This document shows positions 1 through 10,130 of a DNA stretch of 64,000 nt, piece after piece; position 1 is the first letter of the stretch; each line of letters opens with the position of its first letter. The notes beneath the pieces were generated by a model. That model was given only the letters and a program-made list of their open reading frames with translations, was not told the origin of the DNA and did no database searches. Source of the DNA: Atherix ibis (lineage: Eukaryota; Arthropoda; Insecta; Diptera; Athericidae). Location of the stretch: assembly GCA_958298945.1 (NCBI GenBank), contig OY282607.1, positions 36,613,000 to 36,676,999 of the forward strand. The letters are read 5' to 3'. The position numbers and the translations under genes are program-made.

Positions 1-213
1 TAAGTAATTAATTAGTATTAATCAAAATTTAATACTTTTTTAATGGGAATTTATTTTGAAAATATGTTATAGATAATTCCTTTTATTTTGAAAATCAAAA
101 TTAGGCAGATTTATACATTGAAGGAGGTTATAATAAATTTAATGTTATGAAAAAAATCCTATTAATATAAAAATAATAAAAAATGCATTTTTTTAGTTTG
201 TTAAAAATCTTAC

Positions 214-412
214 CTTATATCCTAGATATGTAAGTAAAAGTGCTTCGGTTAAAGATACTAACGCTAGAACCAATTGTACAGCCCAAAGAAATGTCGGTCG
301 ATGCACCCATAATATTGCATCCCAATTTATAATGGGATTCTCTTGAAATGCTTCCTCAGTTAGCAAGGCAGATTTAAGAAATTCGGTTTTATTACCAACC
401 GAACATCCAAAA
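214..412 (-). CDS. SLO2: SLO2/KCNT potassium channel, exon with S1-S2 loop and S2
   Basis: This is an internal coding exon of 199 nt on the minus strand. An AG acceptor follows a short AT tract (AG at 414-413) and a GTAAGA donor follows the last base at 214. One base completes the codon begun in the exon at 1389-1488, then 66 codons follow and the exon ends in phase 0. The reading gives an extracellular loop (FGCSVGNKTEF, with the sequon NKT), the segment INWDAILWVHRP, and a hydrophobic helix (FLWAVQLVLALVSL) ending TYLGYK. I recognise this as the loop and S2 helix of Slack/SLO2 (KCNT) sodium-activated potassium channels, where INW..ILWVER and LLIYLSYK lie at the same place. The protein is a plasma-membrane channel setting neuronal excitability. 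The following exons, S3 onward, must lie left of position 1. Confidence 0.93.
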
Positions 413-1388
413 CTATAATAATTAATCATTTTACAATATAAAAAAAATTAATATTATTTAATTATTTTAATTAGAAGTTTTATAAGTAGTTTTTGAAAAA
501 AAAAAAATAATCACAAAATAAACTAAAAGTTGATAGTTTATTTTGTAAATTTTTTGAAAGTGTATATTTGTTTGAATGTAATAATAAAAACTATCTAGAA
601 ATGAAAATTAAATTTTTAGTTGTTAATAATTAAACCACTTTTAAAAAAAAAAAATATTTAAATATTTTCCGCTAATTTTCTGACATTTAATGAACACTTA
701 CAATACTTTATTTTGCCATTGACTTGATTTATTAAGCTTACCTTTTACGTTGAAAATCCTAAGTTTTTATTAATTATTTCTTCGACATAATTGCATATTC
801 AATTCTATCTATAAAAATTACAGTAACCTTGCAAGAATTGAATATTTTTCTATTAAAAATTTTATAGGATTAAAAACATTTCTTGAACTTATACTAAAAT
901 TTAAGTTTAAAGAAGTAATCCTTTATCAATAAAGACTTTTTTACCGGTTTTTTCTTATATTTTTGCTTAATATAAAATTTTTCATATAAGACCTCAAAAT
1001 AAATTCGAAAAAATTAAAAAAAATGGGGAAACTTTTTCTTTATTTAAGAAGATTCTAAAAGCTTTTGCAAAAAAAAGGAAGTTTAAGTATGGTTTGAATT
1101 TTTTGTTCAAAATTTATTTAAAACTTTTACCACAAGTTACTTATAGCTAAATTTTTCCACCTGGATTTATTTTCAAAAAATAGCTTTTACTATCTTACAA
1201 TTTTTTTAAAAATTTTTATATTTATAAGTCAAAAATAACTTTTATGATTTTACTAATTTAATAATCCTAGCAAATTCAACACTACTCATTACATTATTTC
1301 TGTGCAAATTTTTAATATAAAAAAAATATGAAAATAACTAATTTTAAATTTAAAAAAAAATACAAATATTAATAAAACATCTTCTTAC
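413..1388 (-). other. SLO2 intron, 976 bp
   Basis: This AT-rich spacer lies between two phase-matched SLO2 exons. It starts with the GTAAGA donor next to 1389 and ends at the AG acceptor at 414-413. I see only A/T homopolymer runs and no coding or structured element. Confidence 0.85.
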
Positions 1389-1488
1389 CATGTGGCATAT
1401 GTGGGAGTTATATCCGTTATCACGCGTACTATGTACAGAACACAAGTTAGTAACTTAAAAAAAAGATCAGCTATTCGTATTCGTAGGC
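1389..1488 (-). CDS. SLO2: SLO2/KCNT potassium channel, exon with S1
   Basis: This is a 100-nt internal exon on the minus strand, between a CAG acceptor (AG at 1490-1489) and a GTAAGA donor beginning at 1388. It opens with two bases that complete a serine codon started in the 6269-6348 exon. It then encodes 32 residues and ends with two bases of a cysteine codon finished by the 214-412 exon. The residues LRIRIADLFFKLLTCVLYIV followed by RVITD match the S1 region of Slack/SLO2 channels (SLRIRLFNF..LLTCLLYIVRV). The basic LRIR motif precedes the hydrophobic helix at the inner membrane face. The two splice phases (2 in, 2 out) fit both neighbouring exons exactly, which makes a chance match very unlikely. 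Confidence 0.95.
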
Positions 1489-2861
1489 CTGAAAATAGAA
1501 GTAAATATTTTTTGTTGTTGTCTATAATATAAGGTAAACAATGACAAAATGCTATTAAAAAAATTTATAACACATACTAATTTGGTTAAATATAGAGTAT
1601 TATTGCATGTCTGCCATTATATAAAGTAAAGTAGTACCCAGAAACTATGTGACGTTAAGAATATTTTTATTCCTAATAAAATATTTAAAAGTATACTAAA
1701 TGTTTGCTCCTTTTTGGAATGAAATTTTCCAAACAAATAAAAGGAATGATTAAAGATAATTTTGTCCATAACATGTGTCCAAAATTTTCCAACATACGAC
1801 TATGTGTTGACAATGGCAGATAGTAAATCTCCCACAGGGATTATTTCTAAATTTATGCACATGACAATATAATCCTGTTAATCGTGTCTCATGTAAATAA
1901 AATTTTTAAGTGACAATTTCTACTAATACATTTTGTATTAAACCATTTGACATTTGCTCAAGTTCTATAAAAAAACGATTACCTGTTTAGGGAATTTTTT
2001 TTGGAAGTGTGACATATTTTTTGAGAAAAGCGCTCATTTAGTTATTAATTTATTCAACGTATTTTAATAAAAATTTTATTTGTCAGTCATAGACAAAAGG
2101 ACATAAATAGTTCATCAGAGTTTAAAATAAAATTTTCTGCGATCGAAATTCTTGAATTTTTTCAAAAAAAATTTTGCTGATTACAAAAAAAAACAAAAAC
2201 GCATACTGCTTTTACAAAAGAAAAATTGTTTTTCCTTAAATAAATACTGAATTGAATATATTATCTATACACCGAAGCGATAAAAGTTTGCATTTAACAG
2301 CGAATTCTACTGAGAATATTCAAAATTTATTTCAGTATTTTTTAAGAGTTTCTTAAGACAAAGAACATTTTAAAATTGCTCATAAGACGCAATTGGCAAA
2401 TGGTATTTTTTGATCGGAAGTAATTATTTTAATTAGCCAAATTGGTATAGCCTGAAAATTAAGGAACCGTAAATTATAAGATAAATTATTTTATATAATT
2501 TACGGTTGCTACTAAAATAATAATCGGAAAAAATAATTTTTTTTAATTTTTCAGGATATTTAAAAATGTGCCTTCGAATTTTTTTCTAATAATATTTAGT
2601 GCTTGATGTAAAGGGCTTGGAAAGTATAGTCCTGTCATTTGACACGTATATGTTGTTTAAGATTAAATTTCTTTAGACTAAAGTTTGCCATTTTGCATAA
2701 TAGATTGTTCAATTACCAAACAATGCGTACAAATTGTGCAAAAATTCTGCAAAAGCAGCAATTCTGGCGTGCTTTTCCGAAAGAAATTTTCTTCAACGAT
2801 GAGGGATGAATTTTCTTCCACGTAAAATGGGGCTCTGAAAGTCCACAACCGTAGATAAGTT
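1489..2861 (-). other. SLO2 intron, part 1 (AT-rich)
   Basis: This is the first part of the 4.8 kb intron between the S1 exon and the N-terminal exon. It is AT-rich and I see no gene. A minus-strand open stretch over 2678-2861 is less AT-biased than its surroundings but could not be identified. Confidence 0.7.
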
Positions 2862-4978
2862 ATTGTATCAGTGCTTCCAGTATTCGGTAAGGTCCTCGAG
2901 CGGATGATGGTATACCGGCTGAATGTGAAGTTGGCAGACTTCAATGTATCCGGCTCTCAGTATGGATTTATGAAAGGTAAATCGACTGAGGACGCTTGGA
3001 TGTGTGTAAGATGGTATGTTGAGAGAGTGAAAGTTAGTACGTATGTGGTGAGGTTTGTGTATTTCCGAAGTGCTTTCAACCTGCGATGGGATCGCATCAT
3101 TGAGCGGCTTGAGGAAGTTTTATATGAAGAAACGTCTCTATGGCGAAGTTACTTCCATGAAAGTTATGCGGTAGTGTTCGGGAACAATGGGAGGGTTGTT
3201 CGCCAGATGGTGCGTGGCTGCCCACAAGGATATGTGGCCGGCCCCGCCATATGGACTCTGATGATGAACGGTCTCTTGGTGCATTTAGAGGAGACCGGTT
3301 GCGGAATGATCCTATATACGAATGATCTTCTGCTTTTGATTAAGGGGGGAAGTAGGTCTGCGGTAGCAATAGCGGGAAGCTTCTATATGGATATTGTGTC
3401 TGAATTGGGGGAATAGAGTGGGAATGAATGTCTTAGAAAGGAAAACTGTGTGTATGTTGCTGAAGGGATTTTTGGCGCCCAGTAGGCCACCCAGTATTCG
3501 TTTAGAGGCAGTCGTATTCCGGTACGCGCGGGAAGTACGGTACCTTGGAGTAAAGGGTGGAGAGAGGCTGAACTTCCGGTCTCACTTGCAACATCTAAAG
3601 GGGTGCGTGGTCGTTTTGGTTGGCATGCTGGTGCGAGTATTTCAGGAAGAATGGAGACTTCGAACCAGAGCGGTGAAAGTCCTGTGTGAAGGTGTGTTTG
3701 TTCCGTGTGCAATATATGCGTCGTGTGTATGGGCTGACATTATGCGGCACCAGCATACAAGGGTGGGCATAAATTCAATTCAGCGTCTGACTTTGTATGC
3801 ACGTTTGAATGTATGTAGAACCGTGTCAACCGAGGCGATGTAGGTTCTCATCGGAAAAATTCTATCGGACCTGGAGGTGCTGCGTGGAAGCATCCACTAC
3901 CGTCTACGGCAGAGCATCTCGTTTGCTGGTTGCCGGTTATGAATGAAGAGATTCAGGATTTTAGTCCACGCCAGCGGCGTGTATTGGGCCTGAATAGAAT
4001 GTGTGAAATTTGGCAACATCGATGGGATGAGAGTGTGAATGGCAGAAGGACGCACATGCTCATTTCGAATGTGTGCTTTGTATGTGTGCATGTGGTTTAA
4101 ATTTGGTCTGTACCTTGGGTATTTACTCACGGGACACGGCAGTATGAATGGGTTCCTGTACAGGCGTGGTGTGGCTGCGGAGGCTAGATGACCTTGTGGG
4201 GCGGCGCAGGAGAGTGGGAAGTACCTTTTCATTGAGTGTGGCCTGTATGGGGATTTACGTAACTTAGGTGCATGTGAATTCACCATCGTGGTGAATGGTG
4301 AGAGTGTGGATGTGAGTAGTGTGTTACGTGTGTGAGAATAGTATGAATGCCTGAATACATTTTCCGTGGCACTTTTCGGAGAGCGGGAATGGTGCACGAA
4401 TGAGTATGGGAATGGTAACCAAGGTGGCTACAACCGGGTGAAAGACCAAGATCGATTCCGATTGTATTTTTGGGTCTTGGGGAACCCGCGTACCTGGGCT
4501 GGCTTAGCAGTGCCTAGAAATTGACAAAGCTCTTTGCCATAACTCAATAAGGGGAGAGCAAACCGAAGTACTCTTAAAAGAAAAATTGGTAAAACGGGAA
4601 TCGGGGTTCCCCATGGTGTTGGAACACACTGTGCCCGACATTGGTGAGGTGCTTAGACAGCAATGTAGTGGTTGTGGTTGATACTCATATCGCGGGTACG
4701 GTCTTTGGATCGCAGGTGGGAGATAACTGGCAATAGCTTACAATTATTTTGGGCGCTGTCACTGCTAATGATAGCAGAGGTTTAAATAGTCCTCGCCACC
4801 AACAGTTAGAGTAATCAGCTTATAACTGGTTACTGACTGTAAACTGCCAGTTATGGTGGTGCCTTGATTGAGCGTAACTCAATCCCTATGATCGTAGGTG
4901 ACCCGTGGTTTTCTGTTAAACGACAAATAAGTCACGTTAAAAATTATAATATTACTATATCTGTGCTTAGTGGCTCTC
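2862..4978 (+). mobile_element. R1-clade non-LTR retrotransposon, 5'-truncated copy
   Basis: This plus-strand fragment has higher GC than its surroundings. It begins inside the reverse transcriptase (LPVFGKVLERMM) and runs through the RT, the C-terminal cysteine motif and a long 3' UTR. The 3' UTR from about 4416 onward is repeated, with mismatches, at 55288-55772. The two copies stop resembling each other at about the same point, so that point marks the element's 3' end. No long poly(A) tail is visible. R1 elements normally sit in 28S rDNA. No rDNA flanks this copy, so it belongs either to a non-rDNA lineage or to an ectopic insertion. It lies inside a SLO2 intron, antisense to the gene. Confidence 0.85.
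2871..4345 (+). pseudogene. R1-type reverse transcriptase, dead
   Basis: The RT palm reads open to 3416: QYGFMKGKSTEDAW, then FVYFRSAFN (motif A), then CPQGYVAGPAIW (motif B), then LYTNDLLLL (motif C). In R1 RTs motif A carries a catalytic Asp (FVDF) and motif C is YADD. Here the first is Tyr and the second is YTND, so two of the three catalytic aspartates are lost. A frame change near 3400 continues the protein as the thumb/C-terminal region to the stop at 3841-3843 (REVRYLGVKGGERLNF). Further broken frames reach the C-terminal cysteine motif near 4120-4250 (LLTGHGSMNGFLYRRG, then CPCGAAQ and IEC), which is characteristic of the R1 clade. The fragment is non-functional. Confidence 0.85.
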
Positions 4979-6268
4979 TATTATACATTTTGGTATGAAT
5001 GTGTCATTAGATCATATCTAATGATCGAGCACTATAGTCATATGTTAGTCGATTTTTTTTTGGTCTGACTTTCAATATTTTAATGTGGTTTTAAAAGAAT
5101 GGCAAATATCATGACAAATTATGGCTTCATTAAGCGAACATTTGCTAGGACACGTATTTTCGAAATTTAGTAATGACAATTGGCGTAAAAGTTTTAAAAA
5201 AGAGATGTGCATAAAAGACTTAAAAAATTACCCTAAAGGATCATTAAAAGGATGCCTGAAGTCTTGTAGTGACAATTTAAAATTATTATAGGTAATGGTA
5301 TGACTTATGCAATATAAATTATGAAAAGTCTTACCAAAATGTGAAATTAAAGTATATTTTTTTAAAACTTCACTTTTGAAAAATTTACAAATTCCTTCAT
5401 TTTTATCTGAATTATATTTAATAAATGGTTATTTTTGTTGATATACAAAGTGTTGATGTTATATATATTTAAATAATTACTAAAAATATAAATAAAACTG
5501 GCTATATAAAAAGAGCAAAACTTTTTGGTAAATTTAAATATATTCGTTAATTAAAATTTTGCATTCGCCATTTATATTCAAATTAATGGTTACCATGTAA
5601 AAAAATATTTTTTTACTATGCCATAGTTATTTAATTAAGGATTCAGAAAGAAAATCGTCATTAAAAAATAAAAATATAACTAGGCCATGAAAATGTCAAA
5701 GAGATGGCCTGAAAATTAATGGAATTCAAAGGTCCGAATAAATAATGATGTGAGAACAAAAAGATAAATTATAGTTGGTTTTGTGTGTTTATGAACTGGT
5801 CCATCTCATACAGTTTAAACTCCTTTTACGTATGTGAAATTTTAAATGCACAAACAGTACTGCTTGAATTTTTTAATGTCAAAGTTAATACACTCACTAT
5901 AAAAAAATTCATATTCCACTAGTCGTAGTTATGAGGAAAAAAATGTACGACTTAAATTGAAAATCCACCTTTTATATAGTCCCCAATTTTATAGTCTATA
6001 TAGTCTTAAAGCTCTCGAGGATAGACCACAGTTGTAGCTAGAATTAAATTTTAATTGCCGACAATTTGCTTCCTTACTACTAGTAATACAAATTGATGTT
6101 ATTATCCTTTCATTTTTGGTTTTAAAATCTCATATATTTTGTAAGCTTTTCTATCGCACATGGATTATGCATAATCAAACTTTTAGCTATTATAATATCT
6201 TATAAAAATACTGATAATTATTAAAGAAAGGATAATTTTCATAGTGTATAATCTCTTATAATACTCAC
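4979..6268 (-). other. SLO2 intron, part 2 (AT-rich)
   Basis: This is AT-rich intron between the R1 fragment and the donor next to the exon ending at 6269. I see nothing else in it. Confidence 0.7.
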
Positions 6269-6348
6269 TCGATCTCTGATTCTTAATAAAGTATAGTTGC
6301 AGTCTTTCTTTGAATGTGTTTTCATTCACGTAATACTCTACACGAACT
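6269..6348 (-). CDS. SLO2: SLO2/KCNT potassium channel, N-terminal cytoplasmic exon
   Basis: This is an 80-nt internal exon on the minus strand. A TTATTACAG acceptor precedes position 6348 and a GTGAGT donor begins at 6268. It consists of one base completing an upstream codon, 26 codons, and a final A. That A joins the GC of the next exon (1488-1389) to make serine. The residues [20 protein letters not shown] and then IKNQRS match the strongly conserved segment just before S1 in Slack/SLO2 channels ([25 protein letters not shown]). This exon and the two downstream ones form one continuous open reading frame across three splice junctions. The exon feeding it must end with two bases of a codon. 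A candidate exists at 50146-50237. Confidence 0.95.
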
Positions 6349-7235
6349 CTGTAATAAAGAAAAAAATATTTTTATACATACACATAAAAAAAGTCAATAT
6401 GTTATATGCAAAAATGTTTATTAAATTTTCTTTATTTTTCTTATGTCTCCTTTTGGGTGTTGGTCGTTATTTATTTCTTCTTTCAAGACAATTATTTTTT
6501 TTAACCAACAATGAAATGATATATTTTAAATTGGCTTCAAAAAAAGGGTTATCAACAAATATTTTATATAATTTCAGAAAAATATATAGAATAATTATTA
6601 TATATGACATAAGGCATATAAGCATGCCTTAAAGAAATATATAAGAGAAATTTTCTTCCTTTAATAAAATTAATTTTAAATTTATTATAAACGGACAATT
6701 TAAGTTACTTAGATTTTTTTTCAACACTTTTGAGGTCTCAAAAATGGCTGCGGTTGTAAAAAAATATTTTACAACAGGACAAATTTGTTAAGACTTTAAA
6801 AAAAGTATGTATACTTCACCATAACTATTATAAATTACTGCAATTTAAACGTATTTATAAATCTTCAACTTAAAAAAATTATTTTATATAATATTTGATT
6901 ATTTCTAAATAGGTCCTATGCCTAGGATTATGAGTTGTTAAAAAAAAAACAAATGTTCAACAATTGATTTCTATTCAACTGATAGTAGACAAAAATTAGT
7001 ATCAATCTTAACTAAATTAAAAAGAAAATAAAAATATATTTTCAAATTGAAAATATTGATTTTAATTGCTAAAAGTAGATTTTCAACGAAGAGTTTTAAA
7101 CAAAAAATTCAACGGAAATTGCAGACTTTTTTTCCAATTTTTTTATATACTACACATAATAACAAGTAGATTTATAAAATAGTAATAATTAAGAAGAATG
7201 GTTGTGGGGAGTAAACATCTATTGAATCTTATGTT
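6349..7235 (-). other. AT-rich intronic sequence
   Basis: This is the acceptor-proximal part of the large upstream SLO2 intron. A plus-strand open stretch from 6297 overlaps the exon and runs into low-complexity codons, so it is not a gene. I see nothing else here. Confidence 0.65.
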
Positions 7236-8122
7236 GCTAGCGTGTGGTTATGTTAAGACTTTGTATTTTAATAAATCACGTGACCAGTAACGCTTAAGTC
7301 TTCGATGGGTGTTTCTAGGAAAGAAAGTGGAGGATAGTTCTTGAACACATAAAAAAAAATGGCAGTACAAGATCCCGATGAATAGCAGTTTTACTAATAT
7401 AAAAGGGAGCGTCGAAAAGTATACGGAGTATTTTTGATTGAAGGGATTGAATTCGACCATAAGTTCAGATGACTTTCGATAGGGCATTTTATAAAAGGAC
7501 TTTGCTATTTAAAGTAAGTTTAGAATGTTTGTCTAGAAGTCGAAGTAGTTCTAGGTATCGTCTTTTTAGTTCTTATCTTTTAAGTCTTGTATGAGTGTTC
7601 CATGTCAAGCATTGATCTACGTTCAGTCCTAGGTACCGAGCTTCGGTGTGGTGTGATATGGCCGGCCATTGAGGTATGTGCGAAGACATGGTTTATGGCA
7701 AAGAGTAAAAGTTACGTGGGTAGATTTACGTTCATTCACTTTTAATCTTCATCTGGTAAACCAGTTCTGTAGGGTTTGGATTTGGGTTTAGAGAATTTCG
7801 GAAGCATTTTGGGGATTTTTGCTAAATGTACGGCAAAAATATCGTCGGCATATATAGCAAAGAATTACGTATCATCGGCAAAGAAAGTACTGGGACAGAT
7901 TGGGATGTCAGACGTGTAAATGTTGTAGAGGATGGGTTCAAGTACACTTCCCTGTGGAACACCAGCCAATATCGGAGAGATATTGGAAAGTTCGTCGTAT
8001 TCGTTTACTTGGAAGTGTTGGTTGGAAAGAAATGATTTTAGGACTAAGAAATAGGTAAAGGGAATGATCCTTTTGAGTTTCCAGAGTAAACCCAGGTGCC
8101 CAACTCTATCAAAAGCTTGACT
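7236..8122 (-). pseudogene. Jockey-like reverse transcriptase, 3' half
   Basis: On the minus strand, reading from 8122 downwards, the translation gives SQAFDRVGHLGLLWKLKRII (motif A), then AGVPQGSVLEPILYNIYTSD (motif B) near 7960, then FFADDT (motif C) followed at once by a stop. Broken frames continue with ILRILFDAPFYISKTAIHRD near 7400 and end at about 7240. This order and spacing are typical of Jockey-clade ORF2 C-terminal regions. Several stops and frame changes make it a pseudogene. The missing N-terminal half continues at 9374-10130 beyond an inserted mariner: the motif FGFR/S..HRVVDSL ends at one mariner edge and QAFDRV starts at the other. Confidence 0.82.
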
Positions 8123-9374
8123 TACGAGAGTCGTTCAATAAGCCCTTAGAAAAAAATGGAAAAAAACTGTTTTTTTAAAAAAAAAATTTTATTTTTCAAC
8201 ATAATCTCCTTTTAGCTCTATAGACTTTTTCAACCGTTTTTTTTAAATTTTTATCCCGTCCAAAAAATAGGATTTCGGAAGTTCTGCAAAATACTCATCC
8301 GTCCTCGTTGAAAGTGAACCGTCGTCCGCCAAGCCATTTCTTCAGATTGGGGAAAAGAAAATAGTCACTCGGGGCCAAATCTGGTGAATAAGCGGGATGC
8401 TGCAACAATTCCATTCTCAATTCCACAATTTTGGCCATGGAAACAGCGCAGGTGTGCACACGCGCATTGTCCTGATGCAAGAGGATTTTTTTCTTCTTCA
8501 GATGGGGGCGTTTCTCTTTGATTTCCTCGCTCAACCATTGCAATAACGACGCGTAATATTGTTTTTCTTTTTTCCAAGTAGTCGATAAAAATGATGCCCT
8601 GCGAATCCCAAAAGATCGTGGCCATCACCTTGCCGGCCGATTGCACAGTTTTTGCCTTCTTCGGAGCCCGTTCACCCTTGAAAATCCACTGTGATGACTG
8701 TCTCTTCATTTCTGGAGTGTAGTAGTGTATCCAGGTTTCGTCCACAGTGATATATCGACGAAGGAATTCGGCAGGATTGCGATGAAAGATTGCCAACATA
8801 GCCTCAGAGTCCACTACACGATTGCGCTTATTCTCCTCTGAGAGCAAACGCGGCACGCATCTTGCCGAAATTTTTTTCACAGACAATTTTTCATGCAAAA
8901 TTGAAGCGACTGTACCTTGTGATATGCTCGTGGCCTCAACTAATTCGCGCACTTTAATTCGCCGATCGTTCAAAATCAGATCGTGGATTTTGTCGATGAT
9001 TTCGGGAGTAGACACCTCAACTGGGCGTCCTGAACGATGTTCATCTTTTGTAGATGAACGGCCACGTTTAAATTCATTCACCCAATTGTAAACTGTCGCA
9101 AACACAGGTGCAGATATGCCATGAACTGCATCCAACTCGGCTTTGATTTCTTTCGGGCTTAAGCCTTTCAAATGGAGATGTTTGATGACAGCCCTAAACT
9201 CGCATTTTTCATTGTTATGCACAAATAAATGTCGTTAACTTTAATCGACGATAGAAATTGACCTACGCTATGGATCGAGTTTTGACAGCTTTCCTGTTGA
9301 TAATGGTACTTACAAAAAAAAATCTTTACCGACACAACGAGCGCAATTTCTCGGATTTTCTAAGGACTTATTAT
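8123..9374 (-). mobile_element. mariner copy A (family 1) inside a Jockey-like RT
   Basis: The right end of the element, on the minus strand, starts at TA 8123-8124 with ACGAGAGTCGTTCAATAAG. The opposite end keeps only the inner part of the inverted repeat (TTTTCTAAGGACTTATT, to about 9373); the outermost bases are lost. Sequence and protein match the copies at 12993-14196 and 25957-27222. The element interrupts a minus-strand RT whose reading resumes on both sides. Confidence 0.88.
8189..9212 (-). pseudogene. mariner transposase, family 1, copy A
   Basis: This is a D,D34D mariner transposase relic. The N-terminal helix-turn-helix region (HLKGLSPKEIKAELDAVHG), VDETWIHYYTP (first Asp), HQDNARVHT (second Asp) and YSPDLAPSDYFLF (third Asp, 34 residues after the second) are all readable. 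Compared with its sister copies, the ATG region has lost one base, which puts the start out of frame. About 11 bp are missing near 8560 (after DYLEKRKTI), and 14 bp are missing near 8300 (after NEDG). Each indel shifts the frame, so no full-length protein can be made. The intact family length, judged from copy B, is 345 residues. Confidence 0.9.
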
Positions 9375-10130
9375 TTAATAAGTATTTTAAGAAACACACC
9401 GGGACAGTACCCTTTTTATTCAAAAGAAGATGCAATGAATCGACAACTCGATGACACTGCTGGATAGTGAAGTTTTCGGAACGGAAACTGAATTGATGAT
9501 AAGGAATTAAATTTGAGTATTCGAGTAGGGGATGTAAGTGATGAAGGATAATTTTTTTTAAAGATTTTTGAAAGGATTGGATGAAAACTAATCTGTCTGT
9601 AGGAAATGGGACGATTTATTTATTTAATGCGTTTAGGGATCATTTTTATAATGGGAAATTTCCAGAGGATTGGGAAATATACTGTGTGAAGGATAAAATT
9701 ATATAGTGTAGTAAGGAACACTACTGCACTTTTAGAATGCTGTTGGAGTATAGGATCATAGCCAGGAGCTGTATTTTTGGGAAGGAGTTTGATTAAATTG
9801 GCACATTCGGAAGTATTGATTGCCGTTGGGAGATAGTTCTATATCGATTTTAGTAAAATGAGTGCTGTTTAATATGTCTTCATGTGAAGTAAGTGTTTGT
9901 GAAAAGTGTTCGTCAAAACCGTCTGCTTTATGTTTGTCAATTTTTGGCCAAGGTTTCATCAGTTTTTCGTAAAGGGTGCTTTGTTTTTTTATAAAATAAT
10001 ATTTGTTTTGTATCAGTCTACGAAGTTCTATTTTTCGTAAATGATGAATCGTAGTCTTTAAAGGGTTTTACGTGAAGAGGCTGAAGCGTTTTATAATAAA
10101 AATGTAAAATTTTGTACCGCACAGAGTTTT
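9374..10130 (-). pseudogene. Jockey-like reverse transcriptase, N-terminal half
   Basis: Reading the minus strand from about 10130 down: a linker-like segment, then KHKADGFDEHFSQTLTSHED (9756-9959, open), then YFPILWKFPIIKMIP and RPISYRQISFHP near 9600-9660, then LLEYSNLIPYHQFSFRSENF near 9480-9530, and TIQQCHRVVDSLHLLLNKK near 9420-9470. These are the fingers motifs of Jockey-clade RT (IPKPGK..RPISLL, QFGFR..HSTIQQ..R.VD). The order is correct and joins logically with 7236-8122 across mariner copy A. Stops and frame slips break the frame. I do not see its endonuclease domain or ORF1. Confidence 0.82.

Noticed and set aside
2678..2944. Minus-strand 88-codon frame with FYVEENSS, at first sight like SLO2 FYVNENTF
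   Set aside because: The similarity ends after a few residues, part of the frame is antisense to the R1-type RT, and the true [12 protein letters not shown] exon is at 6269-6348.
3383..4397. Minus-strand frames of 109 and 166 codons
   Set aside because: Antisense shadows of the R1-type RT and 3' region.
8822..9091. 89-codon frames antisense to family-1 mariners (also 13230-13499 and 26254-26523)
   Set aside because: They recur in every copy as the antisense of the transposase HTH region; no independent evidence.
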